From Sphingomonadaceae bacterium (GTDB taxonomy: Bacteria; Pseudomonadota; Alphaproteobacteria; Sphingomonadales; Sphingomonadaceae), in contig CANGBE010000008.1 in the NCBI GenBank assembly GCA_947451875.1, positions 1-16,833 on the forward strand: a DNA stretch of 16,833 nucleotides, in the 5' to 3' direction. The notes below the pieces were generated by a model. It saw only the letters and a list, made by a program, of their open reading frames with translations. It searched no databases and had not been told where the DNA came from. Positions within the stretch are counted from its first letter, which is position 1, and every line of letters starts with the position of its first letter. A program made the position numbers and the translations under genes. This document shows positions 15,300-16,833 of the stretch, piece by piece.

Positions 15300-15710
15300 A
15301 TGGACTACGTCAATCCGAGCCGCGAGAACTTTGATCGTTTCAAGGCGCTGCCGCGCGACGAGCCGATGCATCTGCTCAACATGATCCGTTTTCGCGATTT
15401 GGCGGCTTATCCTGAAGGGCATTGCAGCGCGGGCCTCGGCTGGAGCGGCGAGCGGGCTTTTCAGGAATACCTCCGACTGGTTGTGCCGTTCATCGAACGA
15501 CTTGGTGGCGGCATTGTCTGGCAAGGCACCTTTCAAGGCGTGATCACCGGGCCGGAACAGTTCGAGTGGGACGAAGTTTTCGTCATGGGCTTCCCCCGCG
15601 CCGATACGTTCCTCGCACTGGTGAGTGACCCGGAATACAAGGCCAAGGTCGTCGATCACCGAACGGCTGCGGTGCAGGACAGCCGGTTGGTGCGTTACTT
15701 CCCGGGCTGA
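15300..15710 (+). CDS. DUF1330-family protein
   Basis: This 136-residue cytoplasmic protein has the features of the DUF1330 family, small proteins of the dimeric alpha-beta barrel fold with no settled function. They include M-H-L-L-N-M-I-R-F near residue 23, a central G-G-x-I-V-W-Q-G strand, W-D-E-V near 91, F-P-x-x-D-x-F-L-A-L and S-D-P-E-Y at about 108-112. The ATG follows the EF-hand stop without a gap (TAAATG), so translation is probably by re-initiation; no separate ribosome binding site is evident. The last 16 bases overlap the 3' end of the opposing membrane-protein gene. Confidence 0.8.
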   Translation: MDYVNPSRENFDRFKALPRDEPMHLLNMIRFRDLAAYPEGHCSAGLGWSGERAFQEYLRLVVPFIERLGGGIVWQGTFQGVITGPEQFEWDEVFVMGFPRADTFLALVSDPEYKAKVVDHRTAAVQDSRLVRYFPG

Positions 15711-16132
15711 TCTTGCGACACAACTTTGTGAATCTCTGTCGTCAGTTGGTTGTTGATGGTGATCAGTCGGTGCAGATCATCGCTGATATCGAGCAGGGCC
15801 TCGGCATCCTTGTAGGTCTGAAAGGCTTGCTTGTCTGATGCGGCGGCGGCAACTTTCTGGCCGACCATGATGATAGAGAGCAGCACCAACTGCAGAAAAG
15901 TTTGCGCGATCCACGCGATCAGGGGCGCGGTTCCGGCACTGATGGCGGCCGGCAGGCTGATTAGCGCCAAAGCAGCAAAGGCATAAGCGCACCACATCGT
16001 GCCGACGACGTTGGTGATCTTCACCGCTAGCCAGCCGTTGAAGCCGGTATGCTCACCAGCGCAGGTGGCGATACCCTCCGCCTTGCGCGCGGCATTGCGG
16101 GGGTGGGGCGTGTGGTGTGATTTGGCGGTCAT
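15695..16132 (-). CDS. Small two-helix membrane protein of unknown function
   Basis: The protein has 145 residues. A His- and basic-rich N-terminus (1-20) leads to a conserved-looking stretch G-F-N-G-W-L-A-V-K-I-T (30-40). Two hydrophobic helices follow (about 42-66 and 70-92), then the segment G-Q-K-V-A-A-A-A-S-D-K-Q-A and a helical, partly coiled-coil-like C-terminus (about 100-140). The two helices followed by a charged, Gln-containing segment resemble the general plan of DUF1003 and low-affinity iron permease-like proteins. I cannot confirm membership of either. An AAGGG about seven bases before the ATG supports the start. It is convergent with the DUF1330 gene (16-base overlap) and divergent from the NTF2-like gene. 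Confidence 0.7.
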   Translation of the reverse strand: MTAKSHHTPHPRNAARKAEGIATCAGEHTGFNGWLAVKITNVVGTMWCAYAFAALALISLPAAISAGTAPLIAWIAQTFLQLVLLSIIMVGQKVAAAASDKQAFQTYKDAEALLDISDDLHRLITINNQLTTEIHKVVSQDQPGK

Positions 16133-16231
16133 GGCTTGGCCCTTTGCTTGAGATCACTGCGTTGCAGTCTGCTGGACGAACCCGCGGGTGAATGATAGCC
16201 TTTCCATTATAGCTGGAAGAGGGGAAATTTT
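16133..16231. promoter_or_regulatory. Divergent intergenic region with a TATAAT on the minus strand
   Basis: These 99 bases separate the small membrane-protein gene (minus) and the NTF2-like gene (plus). A perfect TATAAT -10 hexamer reads on the minus strand (plus-strand 16206-16211) and would give the membrane-protein gene a leader of roughly 65 bases, but no good -35 element is visible 16-18 bases upstream. For the plus-strand gene, AGAGGGGA at about 16218-16225 is a clear ribosome binding site; I see no convincing promoter for it. Confidence 0.3.
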
Positions 16232-16702
16232 ATGCGGCCCATAATCATCGTTGTGGTCACTGCTGCCTTGTCGTTCTCTGCAACCGCCAACGCTGGGGAC
16301 GAGCAAGTCGAAAAGCCGATCCGTCAGATGGAAGCATCCTTCAACAAGGGCGATACCTTAGGGGCAAAGGCGGCACATGTTGCCAACCCGAATATTGTTG
16401 ACGAGATTGCGCCATATCACTGGTCGGGCAAGGGATCGTTCGATCGCTGGCTCGCATCGCTCTCCAGTTCAGAAAAAGCCGAGGGCAAAACCGATGGTGT
16501 TGTCGCGTTGGGCGATGCGCTGGTGGAGAAGGTAAAGGGCAGCCATGCCTATGTCGTGGTGCCTTCAACCTACACTTTCAAACAGGCAGGCAAGAAGATC
16601 CGCGAGACCGGCACGATGACCTTTGCACTGAGTAAGCGGAAGGACGGCTGGAAGATTTCTGCATGGACCTGGGCCAGCCCCGAGGGCGTGCCGGTAGATT
16701 GA
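16232..16702 (+). CDS. Small exported NTF2/SnoaL-like protein
   Basis: This 156-residue protein has a clear signal peptide (M-R-P, hydrophobic core 4-16, likely cleavage after A-N-A at 19-21), so it is predicted to be periplasmic. The mature part begins with a helix E-K-P-I-R-Q-M-E-A-S-F-N-K-G-D. It ends with strands including a G-T-M-T-F-A-L segment and D-G-W-K-I-S-A-W-T-W, the pattern of the NTF2-like SnoaL/DUF4440 fold that houses small ligand-binding or isomerase domains. No catalytic residue set can be assigned. The gene stands alone, with its own Shine-Dalgarno (AGAGGGGA) and convergent with the partial gene at the window end. Confidence 0.75.
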   Translation: MRPIIIVVVTAALSFSATANAGDEQVEKPIRQMEASFNKGDTLGAKAAHVANPNIVDEIAPYHWSGKGSFDRWLASLSSSEKAEGKTDGVVALGDALVEKVKGSHAYVVVPSTYTFKQAGKKIRETGTMTFALSKRKDGWKISAWTWASPEGVPVD

Positions 16703-16720
16703 AACTCTCAGATCAGTAGA

Positions 16721-16833
16721 TCAGACTTCCTTCAGGCGCGGCATCAGTTCGACGAAATTGCACGGCCGGTTCCGGCTATCGAGCTGTTCGTTGAGGATGC
16801 CGTCCCAGCCATCTTTCACTGCGCCGTTCGATC
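16721..16833 (-). CDS. 3' end of an unrecognised gene (partial)
   Basis: An open frame on the minus strand enters from the right edge and ends at a TGA at 16723-16721, giving 36 visible C-terminal residues. The segment includes K-D-G-W-D-G-I-L-N-E-Q-L and later N-R-P-C-N-F-V-E-L-M-P-R-L-K. The composition looks like a real soluble protein, and the other frames here are less plausible. I do not recognise the family. It is convergent with the NTF2-like gene with an 18-base gap that shows no terminator hairpin. Confidence 0.5.
   Translation of the reverse strand, partial: SNGAVKDGWDGILNEQLDSRNRPCNFVELMPRLKEV

Noticed and set aside
1..16833. Search for tRNA, rRNA, CRISPR arrays, insertion sequences, attachment sites and toxin-antitoxin or defence genes
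   Set aside because: None was seen by eye: almost all sequence is taken by the listed genes, and no long direct or inverted repeats flank any segment.

Overview
This window looks like a chromosomal segment of an alphaproteobacterium, most likely a sphingomonad (order Sphingomonadales, perhaps Erythrobacteraceae). I infer this from the moderately high GC content, the dciA/mutY pairing, a single LolC/E-type permease followed by lolD and then dnaE, and the general style of the proteins. The assignment is from recognition, not a database search. Genes are packed tightly: there is no gene-free stretch over 300 bases and I see no tRNA, rRNA, CRISPR array, transposase or prophage.

Layout. Positions 1-590 (minus strand): dciA (DUF721, replicative-helicase loader), overlapping by ATGA the start of a further gene that leaves the window. 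Positions 605-2543 (plus): mutY (adenine glycosylase) and nudC-type NADH pyrophosphatase. Positions 2540-3688 (minus): an exported Sel1-repeat protein with eight CX7C cysteine pairs, whose stop codon overlaps that of nudC. Positions 3775-5679 (plus): a large exported, proline-rich, helical-repeat protein of unknown function, divergent from the Sel1 gene. Positions 5749-9829 (plus): a compact cluster of lolC/E-type permease (TTG start), lolD, an FkbM-family methyltransferase, a glutathione peroxidase and a second FkbM methyltransferase. Positions 9841-10995 (minus): a YIP1-family membrane protein with an extra C-terminal domain. Positions 11141-14614 (plus): dnaE, the replicative polymerase alpha subunit. 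Positions 14685-15710 (plus): an exported EF-hand protein directly abutting a DUF1330 protein. Positions 15695-16132 (minus): a small two-helix membrane protein. Positions 16232-16702 (plus): a small exported NTF2/SnoaL-like protein. Positions 16721-16833 (minus): the 3' end of an unrecognised gene.

Functional threads. Replication and DNA upkeep are represented by dciA, mutY, nudC (nucleotide and NAD pool) and dnaE. Envelope biology is represented by the Lol exporter, the two exported repeat proteins, the YIP1 protein and several small exported or membrane proteins.

The most notable observation is in the Lol cluster. The two FkbM proteins align without a gap over their first 261 residues, and the second one then ends in a tail that closely matches the C-terminus of the glutathione peroxidase encoded between them. 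This reads as an old tandem duplication of an fkbM-gpx unit, in which the second gpx was deleted internally and its last codons fused to the second fkbM.
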